From: Vibrio tarriae
Lineage (GTDB): Bacteria; Pseudomonadota; Gammaproteobacteria; Enterobacterales; Vibrionaceae
Length of the DNA stretch: 64,000 nucleotides
NCBI RefSeq assembly: GCF_002216685.1
Contig: NZ_CP022352.1
Span: 1 to 64,000, forward strand
Direction: 5' to 3'
How positions within the stretch are numbered: the stretch's first letter is position 1; the number at the start of each line of letters is the position of its first letter. Positions 55,375 to 64,000 of the stretch are shown one piece after another. Below the pieces are notes generated by a model. That model saw only the letters and a program-made list of their open reading frames with translations, did not search any database and had not been told where the DNA came from. The position numbers were made by a program, and so were the translations under genes.

Positions 55375-57369
55375 ATGAACCGCAAACAACTTGCCAATGC
55401 TATCCGCGCCCTGAGCATGGACGGTGTTCAAAAAGCTAACTCTGGCCACCCGGGAGCCCCAATGGGCATGGCGGATATCGCCGAAGTGCTGTGGCGTTCA
55501 CACTTAAACCACAACCCACAAAACCCAAACTGGGCTGACCGCGACCGCTTTGTGCTGTCTAACGGCCACGGCTCTATGCTGATTTACTCGCTGCTGCACC
55601 TGAGCGGTTATGAGCTGTCGATTGACGATTTGAAAAACTTCCGTCAACTGCATTCCAAAACACCGGGTCACCCAGAGTACGGTTACGCACCGGGCATCGA
55701 AACCACCACTGGCCCACTAGGCCAAGGCATCACCAATGCCGTAGGTATGGCGATTGCTGAAAAAGCTCTGGCGGCGCAGTTCAACAAACCGGGTCACGAC
55801 ATCGTTGACCACTTCACTTATGTGTTCATGGGTGACGGCTGTTTGATGGAAGGCATTTCGCACGAAGCGTGTTCACTGGCGGGCACACTTGGCCTTGGCA
55901 AACTGATTGCGTTCTGGGATGACAACGGTATTTCTATCGACGGTCACGTGGAAGGCTGGTTCTCAGACGACACACCAAAACGTTTTGAAGCGTACGGCTG
56001 GCATGTGATCCCAGCGGTTGATGGTCACGATGCAGATGCGATTAACGCTGCGATTGAAGCCGCGAAAGCAGAAACCTCTCGCCCAACGCTGATTTGTACC
56101 AAAACCATCATCGGTTTCGGCTCACCAAACAAAGCGGGCTCACACGATTGTCACGGCGCGCCTCTGGGCAACGATGAAATCAAAGCTGCACGTGAATTCT
56201 TGGGTTGGGAATACGCTCCGTTTGAAATCCCTGCGGACATCTACGCAGCGTGGGATGCAAAACAAGCAGGCGCAAACAAAGAAGCCGCTTGGGATGAAAA
56301 ATTCGCGGCTTACGCGAAAGCTTACCCAGCCGAAGCTGCAGAATACAAACGCCGCGTAGCGGGCGAGCTGCCAGCGAATTGGGAAGCAGCAACCAGCGAA
56401 ATTATCGCCAATCTGCAAGCCAATCCTGCCAACATCGCATCGCGTAAAGCATCACAAAATGCGCTGGAAGCGTTCGGCAAACTGCTGCCAGAATTTATGG
56501 GCGGCTCAGCTGACCTAGCGCCTTCTAACCTCACCATGTGGTCTGGCTCTAAGTCACTGACGGCAGAAGACTTCTCAGGTAACTACCTCCACTACGGTGT
56601 GCGTGAGTTTGGTATGACGGCCATCATCAATGGTATCGCGCTGCACGGTGGCTTTGTGCCTTACGGTGCAACCTTCCTGATGTTCATGGAATACGCGCGT
56701 AATGCGATGCGTATGGCGGCACTGATGAAAGTGCAAAACATCCAAGTGTACACGCATGACTCGATTGGTCTGGGTGAAGATGGTCCAACCCACCAACCGG
56801 TTGAGCAAATCGCTTCTCTGCGTATGACGCCAAACATGAGCACATGGCGTCCATGTGACCAAGTGGAATCGGCAGTGGCTTGGAAACTGGCGATTGAGCG
56901 TAAAGACGCGCCATCTGCGCTGATTTTCTCGCGTCAAAACCTCGCGCAGCAACCACGCAGTGCTGAGCAAGTCGCGAACATCGCCAAAGGCGGTTACATC
57001 CTGAAAGATTGCGCAGGCCAACCTGAGCTTATCCTGATTGCGACTGGCTCTGAAGTGGAACTCGCAGTTGCCGCTTACGAGCAACTGAGCGCTGAAGGCA
57101 AAGCGGTGCGTGTGGTCTCTATGCCATCAACCGACGCGTTTGATAAGCAAGATGCCGCTTACCGTGAAGCTGTACTGCCAGCGGCAGTCACCAAGCGTAT
57201 CGCGCTTGAAGCGGGAATTGCTGACTTCTGGTACAAGTACGTCGGCTTTGGTGGTCGCATCATCGGCATGACCAGCTTCGGCGAATCCGCACCAGCGGGT
57301 GAGCTGTTCAAGCTGTTTGGTTTCACGACTGAAAACGTAGTGAAACAAGCCAAAGAACTGCTGGCGTAA
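55375..57369 (+). CDS. tkt: Transketolase
   Basis: 664 residues from [17 protein letters not shown]; the upstream MSKT (55363) is an alternative. TPP motif: [16 protein letters not shown] segment ([20 protein letters not shown]) and [10 protein letters not shown]; the middle domain has GELFGMTAI-like [20 protein letters not shown] and the C-terminal domain [11 protein letters not shown]. Partner of talB in the non-oxidative pentose phosphate path; a second transketolase exists on chromosome I as known for the species. Confidence 0.95.
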   Translation: MNRKQLANAIRALSMDGVQKANSGHPGAPMGMADIAEVLWRSHLNHNPQNPNWADRDRFVLSNGHGSMLIYSLLHLSGYELSIDDLKNFRQLHSKTPGHPEYGYAPGIETTTGPLGQGITNAVGMAIAEKALAAQFNKPGHDIVDHFTYVFMGDGCLMEGISHEACSLAGTLGLGKLIAFWDDNGISIDGHVEGWFSDDTPKRFEAYGWHVIPAVDGHDADAINAAIEAAKAETSRPTLICTKTIIGFGSPNKAGSHDCHGAPLGNDEIKAAREFLGWEYAPFEIPADIYAAWDAKQAGANKEAAWDEKFAAYAKAYPAEAAEYKRRVAGELPANWEAATSEIIANLQANPANIASRKASQNALEAFGKLLPEFMGGSADLAPSNLTMWSGSKSLTAEDFSGNYLHYGVREFGMTAIINGIALHGGFVPYGATFLMFMEYARNAMRMAALMKVQNIQVYTHDSIGLGEDGPTHQPVEQIASLRMTPNMSTWRPCDQVESAVAWKLAIERKDAPSALIFSRQNLAQQPRSAEQVANIAKGGYILKDCAGQPELILIATGSEVELAVAAYEQLSAEGKAVRVVSMPSTDAFDKQDAAYREAVLPAAVTKRIALEAGIADFWYKYVGFGGRIIGMTSFGESAPAGELFKLFGFTTENVVKQAKELLA

Positions 57370-57410
57370 TTGAAAGCCATTCTTTGTGAAGCAAAGAAAA
57401 ATAGACGATA

Positions 57411-57436
57411 AAAAATCCCGCTGCGGCGGGATTTTT
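57411..57436 (+). terminator. tkt terminator
   Basis: AAAAATCCCGC (57411-57421) pairs with GCGGGATTTTT (57426-57436). Confidence 0.88.
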
Positions 57437-57551
57437 GTTTTCACTAAAGCAAGCCGGACAATCAACTGGCTTTTCTCTCGTGTTAGAGCGACAATCGCGC
57501 CATTCGTGAGCCAAGCTCAAATCAAAGCAACACAGAAGTAGAACCACCGCA

Positions 57552-58064
57552 ATGACCACCTCTTCCACCGTAATTATTGGATTGCACAACCCGAAAAGCC
57601 CAACCAACGTCGGCGCAGTAATGCGTGCTGCTGGCTGCTACAACGCCACTCAAGTGCGTTACAACGGTACACGTTATGCTCGCGCCGTGAAATTTCAGAC
57701 CGATACTCAAAGTAGCCATGAACGTATTGGATTAGTAGAGATGGACGATCTCACCGCGGGATTGGATAGCAAAGTCAAAATCGTCTGTGTCGAGCTGGCG
57801 GTAGGTGCAACTGCGCTGCCTCACTTTACCCATCCAGAACAAGCGATTTATCTGTTTGGCCCCGAAGATGGTTCGCTGCCGCAAGAAGTGGTCGATCAAG
57901 CGCATCATGTGGTTTACGTACCCACCCACGGCTGTATGAACCTCGCCGCCACCGTCAATGTAGTGCTGTATGACCGTTTAGCCAAAAGCCTCGGTGAGAT
58001 TGACGATCAAGCACAAGTAATCGCCAATCGAGATAATAAAAATCGGTTGAAGGTGAAAAGCTAA
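57552..58064 (+). CDS. SpoU-family RNA 2'-O-methyltransferase
   Basis: 170 residues with SPOUT knot motifs NVGAVMRAAGCYNATQVR (motif 1), IYLFGPEDGSLPQEVVD (motif 2) and MNLAATVNVVLYDRLAK (motif 3). Short form without extra RNA-binding domain, like TrmL, but clearly a distinct subfamily by its HNPKSPTNVGAV start. Target RNA not determined. Confidence 0.85.
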   Translation: MTTSSTVIIGLHNPKSPTNVGAVMRAAGCYNATQVRYNGTRYARAVKFQTDTQSSHERIGLVEMDDLTAGLDSKVKIVCVELAVGATALPHFTHPEQAIYLFGPEDGSLPQEVVDQAHHVVYVPTHGCMNLAATVNVVLYDRLAKSLGEIDDQAQVIANRDNKNRLKVKS

Positions 58065-58107
58065 ACCGCATTCACTCTTTACGTTAGAAATAGCGAAAAT
58101 ACTTCGT

Positions 58108-58236
58108 GCCCCTCCCCCTTTTTGGGGGAGGATGGGAGGGGTATTCCACGCCAGCCTTACTCAACTGTGTGCGATTTTTAGGTCAGCGATAACTAAAATA
58201 CCCCACCCTAACCCTCCCCTAGAAGGGGAGGGAACT
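58108..58236. repeat. Inverted pair of REP-type palindromes
   Basis: Two GC-rich units of the CCCTCCCC type with loops, one at 58108-58152 (GGGGGAGGATGGGAGGGGTA) and its inverted partner at 58195-58236 (TACCCCACCCTAACCCTCCC). It is typical of REP/BIME elements. It lies in the 338-base stretch 58065-58402 before the unusual large gene; nothing else is seen there. Confidence 0.65.
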
Positions 58237-58402
58237 GGATTTGTGGTCATTTGGATTTTGTGGCTGAACGTGAATGGATAACGCGTTTATGGACAAAGAT
58301 GAGCTAGATTATTTGCTCTATCTCACCAGATAGAGATTACTAAAAGTAAGTCGAGCAACCATAATTTCTGTTACGCACACACTTCACTACCTGTTTATAG
58401 TA

Positions 58403-61400
58403 TCACTCTTTATCTATGCTCTTTATTTCAGTTTTAATACAAGGTAGCTCTTCCACTAAATCCACTTTCATCCAATAATTTATCGACAATTCACCGACAT
58501 TTTCATTTTGAGATGGCACATAATTTACTTCTACAAATTGATTATCCATAACCTTGCCAAATACGATTGATTCGAATAAATCTCTAGTTGTCAGTAAACT
58601 AAAGTTTACGTCCGAAAAATGAAGACTATATACAATGATATCACCCAGATTACAGATATAGTTATTCCCGAAGCCATCAATAAAGGAGATATCAAACTTA
58701 TTAGCTATTTCTGGTTTGTATCTTGCTTCTCGAAGTAATTGATTCAACTCTGAGCTTCCTGAAAACAACACTGGATTTGTAATATCTTTGGTTAAGTTAG
58801 AAATGTCGAAAATGTTGTTTTCTGCATTGGTATAGACTTTTGAATCAGAAGTTTTGTACTGCAATAGCTTTCTTAGAATATTTACTTCAACATTATTTCT
58901 GGTTGATTCTTTAAGCCAACTTTCCTCGTTGACAGCTCTATTGGCTTCAATGTTTTTAGCAATATTTTCTTTAGGATATCCCTGTATATTTAATTTATAC
59001 AAGGTTTCCTCCACAGGATTGCCGTTAAAACCAACCGATTTAAATAAATTTATAGGAAACTCGAAGTTCGCGTCTTCGCCCATAAAAGCCTTGGAACAAG
59101 CTATGCCAAATTTAGTTAGCAGATCTTCGTCAATATCTGCCTCTGCAACTAACTGATTCTGTCGTTGGTTTAGTTGGTCAATAACTTGTTGAATTGAAGT
59201 TTTAAAGTTATCTAGGTTACTATCAAATTGTTCTTTAGAGATGAGGAATGGGTCTTTGATTTCGTCAACCAATCTAAGCCACTCTTGTAAGTCACGAACA
59301 AGGGATTGTTGGTCTTGATAGCGAAATGCATCCGAAAAAATAATATCGAACCATTTACGTCCCAGTTGCCATTGGCTATTTGAAAAGGAAACGGCTATCT
59401 CAACATAAGCAATATTCATACTTTGAGCGTCGTTGCGTCCCCAACCTGAATAGATACGACCCGATACTCTTCTCTTTTCATTAACTCGCCCAAAGGACTC
59501 AAGTACTTTTGAAATCCATGAGCCGTAGCTACCGCTTCCATAATTGGGATAATCCCTATGCCTAATATACGTTCCAACTACGTCACTAGCGTTGGATATA
59601 GACTTAGTTCTTCGACCAATTGCACCTGTTGGGTGAATTGCAGCGTTAGAAAGTAACGCTTTAATGTATTGTCTTATTCTTTCATTATCATTTAAGTTCG
59701 GTTTTAGCAACATGTAACAAGCAGTAATAACTCTAAGGTCAAACGCTGCATTCTCAAATGCAATATTAAAAGCTGATTTAAGGTTAAACTGATGACCATT
59801 TAAGATCACAATCCAATTTTTGTCATCTAAGCTTTTAAGCAACATATCATGAGTCACTAATTCAGAGTGCCATCTATATTCTTCTAGTCCATGACCATAA
59901 TCTCTAACTGAAAGCTTTTCACACCAATTGTTCAGCATGTCAACACCCCATCCAGCAGCCTCGTCATTGTTATACCTCAAAGCTGTTATCGCGGTATGCG
60001 CTGTAAACTCTAAATGGGTAAGGAACAATGGTAGTGACTCAGTTAGGCTATCAAGCCGTTTACGTCTCGGTTCAATATAATCCAGCCAAGACTCCCACGA
60101 CCCAACAAAATCAAAAAGTACGTCTTCATATTTATTTGCTACGCGCATATCTGACGAGGAAGAACTATATGAACGCCATTCCATCAATAATGACCAAGTA
60201 AAGTAACTACCTTGGATCAATAAAAAGCCTTCACGCTTAACCAGTTTTTCCCGCCGTGAAAACAGTCGTTTATGCAAATAAATGACTTCGTCAAAGAATT
60301 CAATATTTTCAGGAATTAGTTCGACAGAAGATTTAGCAATTTGATAATATTCTGTCAAAATTTCATCGAGATAGCTCCTACTGAAAAAATTGGTAGTTGG
60401 CAACAAAAGCCAATTATCGTCTTCTTTATTATCGTTAATAAAGCTTAAGGCAGAAGCAATCTCTATATGCCATTTCACGATGTTGTCTAAAGCGTATTTA
60501 AATTCTCCTATGTTCTTTTCTCGAATCGAATCATTAGCTGAGCCAACTAAGCCTATCATCATGGAAGTTAGGCTTCTTTCATCATTATCTTTGTTTTTCT
60601 TGATTGTAAAGCTTAATTTAATCAACATCTTAGATAGCCAACTCAGATCGAAGCCAGAATACCTAACAATTACTAGACCTGTTTCATTTTCATTAGTCCA
60701 AATAGGTTGTAGTACAAATTCTGGTTCAGCATTTAAATCTAAATGGAGCCAGCTAAAACCTTTTTTCGAAACTAGCCTCTTCACCAAACTCTGGCGATTA
60801 AGCCAGCGAAGCACTTTGAGCTTCTTAACTTGGTAATGAATTATCGCATTGATGATTGAAAAGTAGACGTTAGTTACTCGAATTGGATCTGGTGACGGAA
60901 CCATAATTTCATTGTATTTATCATCAGAGAACTTATAGGTGCTTACTTTGAGTACGCCCTCATCTGGGTTAGCCAGAACATTATTTCTTACTGAGTTTTG
61001 TAGTAATAATTCATGAATCCTGTGCCTAATATCAGTCTCACATAGTTCATGAATAGTGAATCGAACAACTATCCTGTCACGTTTCGTTTCATCTAACATC
61101 AAGAATGTAGCTGTAAAAAACCAACTCGTTAATAAAACATTAAATGTCAACCATAACGCGGTAGTTATGCAAATCGCTAGATAAGTTGACTGATCCATAC
61201 TAGCGCTGAGGAAGTAGCCCACAATTATAAAGATGGACAAAAACAATCCACTTAAACCAGCAAACATGAAGCCAGAGTACAGCTGATAAATAGGAAACAA
61301 TGTCTTCTTAGCTGACTTATTCTGAAAAAGTACACCAATCAAACCAATAACAAGTGGATATACAACACCGACAATGGTTAACTGACCAGCAAGAAAACCA

Positions 61401-61678
61401 CCTTGCCAGTCGATTAGTCTTCTCCAGTTAGGAAAATACTCGATAGCAAATGGAGTTAATTCTTCTTTCCAAAGCAATAAATTGGCTACAAGTAAACTAG
61501 CTAAGACGAAGGTGAGAAAGGTGTAATAACTATGCCTTTGAGACCAACGTAATATGTTGTGCTCTAAAAGGTTCCATTTACTTGAGAGGAACGCCTTATT
61601 TTGGTAGAGCGTTTCATCAATGTTTTTATCTACATGATGCTGAAGTGAATTTAACAGCTTCTCAATACTAACAAACAC
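58403..61678 (-). CDS. Large unrecognised membrane-anchored protein (1091 aa)
   Basis: Four predicted membrane segments at residues about 51-70 (YYTFLTFVLASLLVANLLLW), 95-118, 132-157 and 165-195, then some 890 residues that look soluble and largely helical. No ATPase, nuclease, kinase or repeat motif could be recognised in the large part. The N-terminal membrane layout loosely resembles DUF2254 proteins, but I do not claim membership. The gene is clearly richer in AT than its neighbours and stands alone on its strand with non-coding flanks (58065-58402 and 61679-61953), which suggests acquisition by transfer. A defence or stress role is only a guess. Confidence 0.75.
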   Translation of the reverse strand: MFVSIEKLLNSLQHHVDKNIDETLYQNKAFLSSKWNLLEHNILRWSQRHSYYTFLTFVLASLLVANLLLWKEELTPFAIEYFPNWRRLIDWQGGFLAGQLTIVGVVYPLVIGLIGVLFQNKSAKKTLFPIYQLYSGFMFAGLSGLFLSIFIIVGYFLSASMDQSTYLAICITTALWLTFNVLLTSWFFTATFLMLDETKRDRIVVRFTIHELCETDIRHRIHELLLQNSVRNNVLANPDEGVLKVSTYKFSDDKYNEIMVPSPDPIRVTNVYFSIINAIIHYQVKKLKVLRWLNRQSLVKRLVSKKGFSWLHLDLNAEPEFVLQPIWTNENETGLVIVRYSGFDLSWLSKMLIKLSFTIKKNKDNDERSLTSMMIGLVGSANDSIREKNIGEFKYALDNIVKWHIEIASALSFINDNKEDDNWLLLPTTNFFSRSYLDEILTEYYQIAKSSVELIPENIEFFDEVIYLHKRLFSRREKLVKREGFLLIQGSYFTWSLLMEWRSYSSSSSDMRVANKYEDVLFDFVGSWESWLDYIEPRRKRLDSLTESLPLFLTHLEFTAHTAITALRYNNDEAAGWGVDMLNNWCEKLSVRDYGHGLEEYRWHSELVTHDMLLKSLDDKNWIVILNGHQFNLKSAFNIAFENAAFDLRVITACYMLLKPNLNDNERIRQYIKALLSNAAIHPTGAIGRRTKSISNASDVVGTYIRHRDYPNYGSGSYGSWISKVLESFGRVNEKRRVSGRIYSGWGRNDAQSMNIAYVEIAVSFSNSQWQLGRKWFDIIFSDAFRYQDQQSLVRDLQEWLRLVDEIKDPFLISKEQFDSNLDNFKTSIQQVIDQLNQRQNQLVAEADIDEDLLTKFGIACSKAFMGEDANFEFPINLFKSVGFNGNPVEETLYKLNIQGYPKENIAKNIEANRAVNEESWLKESTRNNVEVNILRKLLQYKTSDSKVYTNAENNIFDISNLTKDITNPVLFSGSSELNQLLREARYKPEIANKFDISFIDGFGNNYICNLGDIIVYSLHFSDVNFSLLTTRDLFESIVFGKVMDNQFVEVNYVPSQNENVGELSINYWMKVDLVEELPCIKTEIKSIDKE

Positions 61679-61953
61679 TTAGATGCCCCCCCAGGAGCTA
61701 GCTCGTTCTTTTTTAAGTGCAACTACTTTACTATAAATCGGCTGTTAATCAATGATATGCGTCTCTTTGAATTGATTAGTGTGTAGTGGTTGTACTGGCT
61801 GAGCAAATTTGGCCGTATAGCTAGAGCTTTGACATAAGGAAAAATAAGTCAAATACCAAAATGAACGCTGTACAGAAAAACTGACCTAAAACATTTTGGA
61901 CAACACTAAGCTACCACCATCCACTAGATAGATCTTACTCAAGAATTCCCCCA

Positions 61954-62994
61954 TCACCTCCCCCTCAACTCCTCTAACTGCTTTTTCAGCATGGCGGGCA
62001 GTGAGTAGAGCAACAACAGGCGCAGAGCGTGATTAATCATCACAAACGCGGGCTCCATTCCGAGCAGTAGGGCGACGGCGGTCATGGCTTCTACACTGCC
62101 GGGAACCCAAGAAAGCAGCAGCACGACCCATGATTTATCGATCAAAATAGAAAAGACGCCGGAGACACCCACCGCGACCAAAAGGCCAATCATGGTGACC
62201 ATTACCCCTGCGCGGGAATACGCCATGGCTTCGCGCAGTGTGGTATCGGCAATGCGTGAGCCGATCAAAATGCCGAGTAAAGCGGTGGCGAATATCACCA
62301 TCCATTTCGGCAGTTGCATATCAATGCCAGTGGCAAAGCCATTAAAGCTGGCGGTGGTGAGTAACGCTGCCAACATATAAGGCGCAGGAATGCCGAGTAA
62401 GGTGGAAGCTTTACCCAGTAGCAAACTCATCAGCGCCAGAGCCAAGAAAATAAGCCAAGCGTAAACGGTCAGGCTGCCGTCTACGGATGCGCTATCTGGC
62501 GCGCTGTTGGAGATCAACAGTGCCAACAAAGTGAGGATCATCAGTCGCACAGAGTGGGAATAGACCACTTTGGCGGAAGGCTTTTCGCTTGATTCGCTGA
62601 TCACCAAAATCGCGGCCATGGCACCCGGTACGGCACCGAGTAGAGATTCAAACGGCGTCCAACCCTCTTTTTTGGTAAGCCACAAATAGCTACTGATGAT
62701 TTGCAGCGTTAAACAGCACACCAACCCCACGATCACTGGCAAGGTTAAGGTGGTACCTAGCTCACTCAAACTGATGGTCGCGCCGACACTGATCCCAAGC
62801 ACGACTTGCACAAACAGCAGCAGCCACGGCGGCGTATAAATAGTTAGCCAACGCTTCTTGTGCAGCACAATAACCAAACCCGAGGCAATAAACATTTCAG
62901 AAAGTGGGATGGAGAGTAGCGTCCCTGTCCCCGCAGCCACGGCGGCGATAATCAATATTTGAATAAAGAGTGTGAAAGAAACTCTTTCGAACAT
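61954..62994 (-). CDS. AbrB-family membrane protein
   Basis: 346 residues, about ten membrane segments in two similar halves (PWLLLFVQVVLGISVGATIS and GILIGSRIADTTLREAMAYS), with WTPFESLLGAVPGAMAAILV and SWVPGSVEAMTAVALLLGME, the two GAVPG/WVPGS motifs typical of the family. Related to E. coli AbrB, often called ammonia monooxygenase in error. Transport function unproven. It is 12 bases downstream of the dehydrogenase gene, so likely one operon. Confidence 0.85.
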   Translation of the reverse strand: MFERVSFTLFIQILIIAAVAAGTGTLLSIPLSEMFIASGLVIVLHKKRWLTIYTPPWLLLFVQVVLGISVGATISLSELGTTLTLPVIVGLVCCLTLQIISSYLWLTKKEGWTPFESLLGAVPGAMAAILVISESSEKPSAKVVYSHSVRLMILTLLALLISNSAPDSASVDGSLTVYAWLIFLALALMSLLLGKASTLLGIPAPYMLAALLTTASFNGFATGIDMQLPKWMVIFATALLGILIGSRIADTTLREAMAYSRAGVMVTMIGLLVAVGVSGVFSILIDKSWVVLLLSWVPGSVEAMTAVALLLGMEPAFVMINHALRLLLLYSLPAMLKKQLEELRGR

Positions 62995-63006
62995 GCTGTG
63001 TTTCCT

Positions 63007-63978
63007 TTAGGCCTTATCGCTCAATGACGCTTTCGTGGTCGAGCGAGCAAACTTGACCACATTCTCAAACGCGGCCTGAAAGTAGATCTCGTAGCTGTTT
63101 TTTTCCACATAACCCAGATGCGGCGCGCACAGCACATTGGGCAAACTCAGCAGCGGCTCATTGCTGGGTAACGCGGGCTCGTTTTCGTATACATCGACCG
63201 CAGCTTGGCGCGTTGGGTTAGCCTGCATCACTGAGTAGAGTGCGCCCGATTCCACTAACTCCGCTCGGCTGGTATTCACAAACAGCGAATCGGCTTTCAT
63301 GGCAAGCAGATCTTGCTTGGTCACAATGCCACGCGTGACGTTATTCAAACGTAAGTGCAGTGAAAGTACGTCGGCTTTAGCAAAAAATTCGGCTTTATTT
63401 GCGGCGGCTTGATAACCCAACTCAAGCGCTTTTTGCCGCGAGGCTTCACTGCCCCACACCAAGATTGGCATACCAAATACGTGACCAAATTGAGCAATGC
63501 GCTGACCGATTTTGCCTAACCCCCAAATGCCCAAGGTGCGACCAGAGAGGGTTCGACCTAACCCTAATCCGCCATTTTGCTGCCAATGGCCTGCGTGTAC
63601 ATGCTCGATATAACTTGGCAAATGGCGCGAAGCGGCAAGGATTAAACCCCAGCACAGCTCCGCTGGGGCAACGGGAGAACCGATGCCTTCTAACACGGTC
63701 ACGCCATAACGCTCACACAGAGGCACATCAATATGGTTGCTGACTTTTCCGGTCTGGCCGATGAGTTTCAAATTCGGCAGATGAGCCAAAAGATTTTCAG
63801 TGATTGGGGTGCGCTCGCGGATCAGCACCAAAGCCTCAAATGGTTTCAGACGCTCAATCAATACCGTTTCATCACTCAGGCTGTCATTGAATACGGTGAC
63901 GTCATGCCCTTGTAAGCATTGAAAGGCGTTTAAGCCACGCACCACATTTTGGTAATCATCCAGAACAGCGATTTTCAT
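63007..63978 (-). CDS. D-2-hydroxyacid dehydrogenase
   Basis: 323 residues, NAD-dependent. Rossmann motif LGIWGLGKIGQRIAQFGHVF; catalytic Arg in FVNTSRAELVESG, Glu in YENEPALPSNEPL and His in CAPHLGYVEKNSYE. Family includes phosphoglycerate and hydroxypyruvate reductases; substrate cannot be told. First gene of a two-gene unit with the AbrB-like membrane protein, so a joint role in handling an organic acid is a guess. Confidence 0.88.
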   Translation of the reverse strand: MKIAVLDDYQNVVRGLNAFQCLQGHDVTVFNDSLSDETVLIERLKPFEALVLIRERTPITENLLAHLPNLKLIGQTGKVSNHIDVPLCERYGVTVLEGIGSPVAPAELCWGLILAASRHLPSYIEHVHAGHWQQNGGLGLGRTLSGRTLGIWGLGKIGQRIAQFGHVFGMPILVWGSEASRQKALELGYQAAANKAEFFAKADVLSLHLRLNNVTRGIVTKQDLLAMKADSLFVNTSRAELVESGALYSVMQANPTRQAAVDVYENEPALPSNEPLLSLPNVLCAPHLGYVEKNSYEIYFQAAFENVVKFARSTTKASLSDKA

Positions 63979-64000
63979 TGTTTGTTCTCTTCCTTGCTGT

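Noticed and set aside
58108..58236. REP units as a CRISPR array
   Set aside because: Only two inverted units, no regular spacers and no cas genes.

Overview
The window looks like the replication-terminus region of chromosome II of Vibrio cholerae or a very close relative. From memory, the gene order (yciH, a D-Ala ligase, patZ-like, LysR, hutA, sgrR-like, yejABEF, the 2-aminoethylphosphonate cluster, mscL, fhs, msrAB, folE, moeA-moeB, a SorC regulator, talB-tkt) follows the VCA0570 to VCA0630 block. The terminus assignment rests on a 28-bp dif-like XerCD site (3813-3840) and two exact matches to the MatP-binding matS consensus (3971-3983 and 4996-5008).

Bases 1-3840 are a small integrated element related to filamentous phages. 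It has a plus-strand origin almost identical in layout to that of coliphage f1, a gene II replication protein, an intact internal gene X start, a gene V ssDNA-binding protein, a divergent HTH repressor with an operator pair, and three small genes of unknown role (one with a Myb/HTH-like segment, two zinc ribbons). No coat, adsorption or morphogenesis gene is visible, so it resembles a satellite (as RS1 and TLC are) rather than a full phage. Its repressor and gene II each appear to be split by two single-base insertions.

Bases 3841-58064 are mostly ordinary chromosomal genes in short operons. They comprise: yciH and DUF3319; ddl; a SPOR lipoprotein; protein acetyltransferase; haem receptor with Fur box; SgrR-like regulator; thioesterase; M48 protease; S4 protein; two glutathione transferases with a divergent TetR regulator and two operators; the Yej peptide importer; a Nudix and a DHH enzyme; a DUF333 lipoprotein; a DUF218 protein; a POT peptide transporter; and a complete 2-aminoethylphosphonate regulon (regulator, ABC importer, PhnW, PbfA-like lyase, PhnX) with three matching operators. 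These are followed by rnk, yjjG, elbB, mscL, fhs, msrAB, folE, moeAB, a rhodanese, a chitinase, and a SorC regulator facing talB-tkt across a 0.6-kb spacer with four operator-like motifs and a full ERIC element. moeA is split by one extra A in an A6 run.

Bases 58065-63978 hold a REP-type inverted pair, then an AT-rich 1091-residue membrane protein of unrecognised family (58403-61678) that stands out from its neighbours, then an AbrB-family membrane protein and a D-2-hydroxyacid dehydrogenase. No rRNA, tRNA, CRISPR array or IS element was seen. The strongest unexplained items are the f1-like satellite and the orphan 1091-residue protein.
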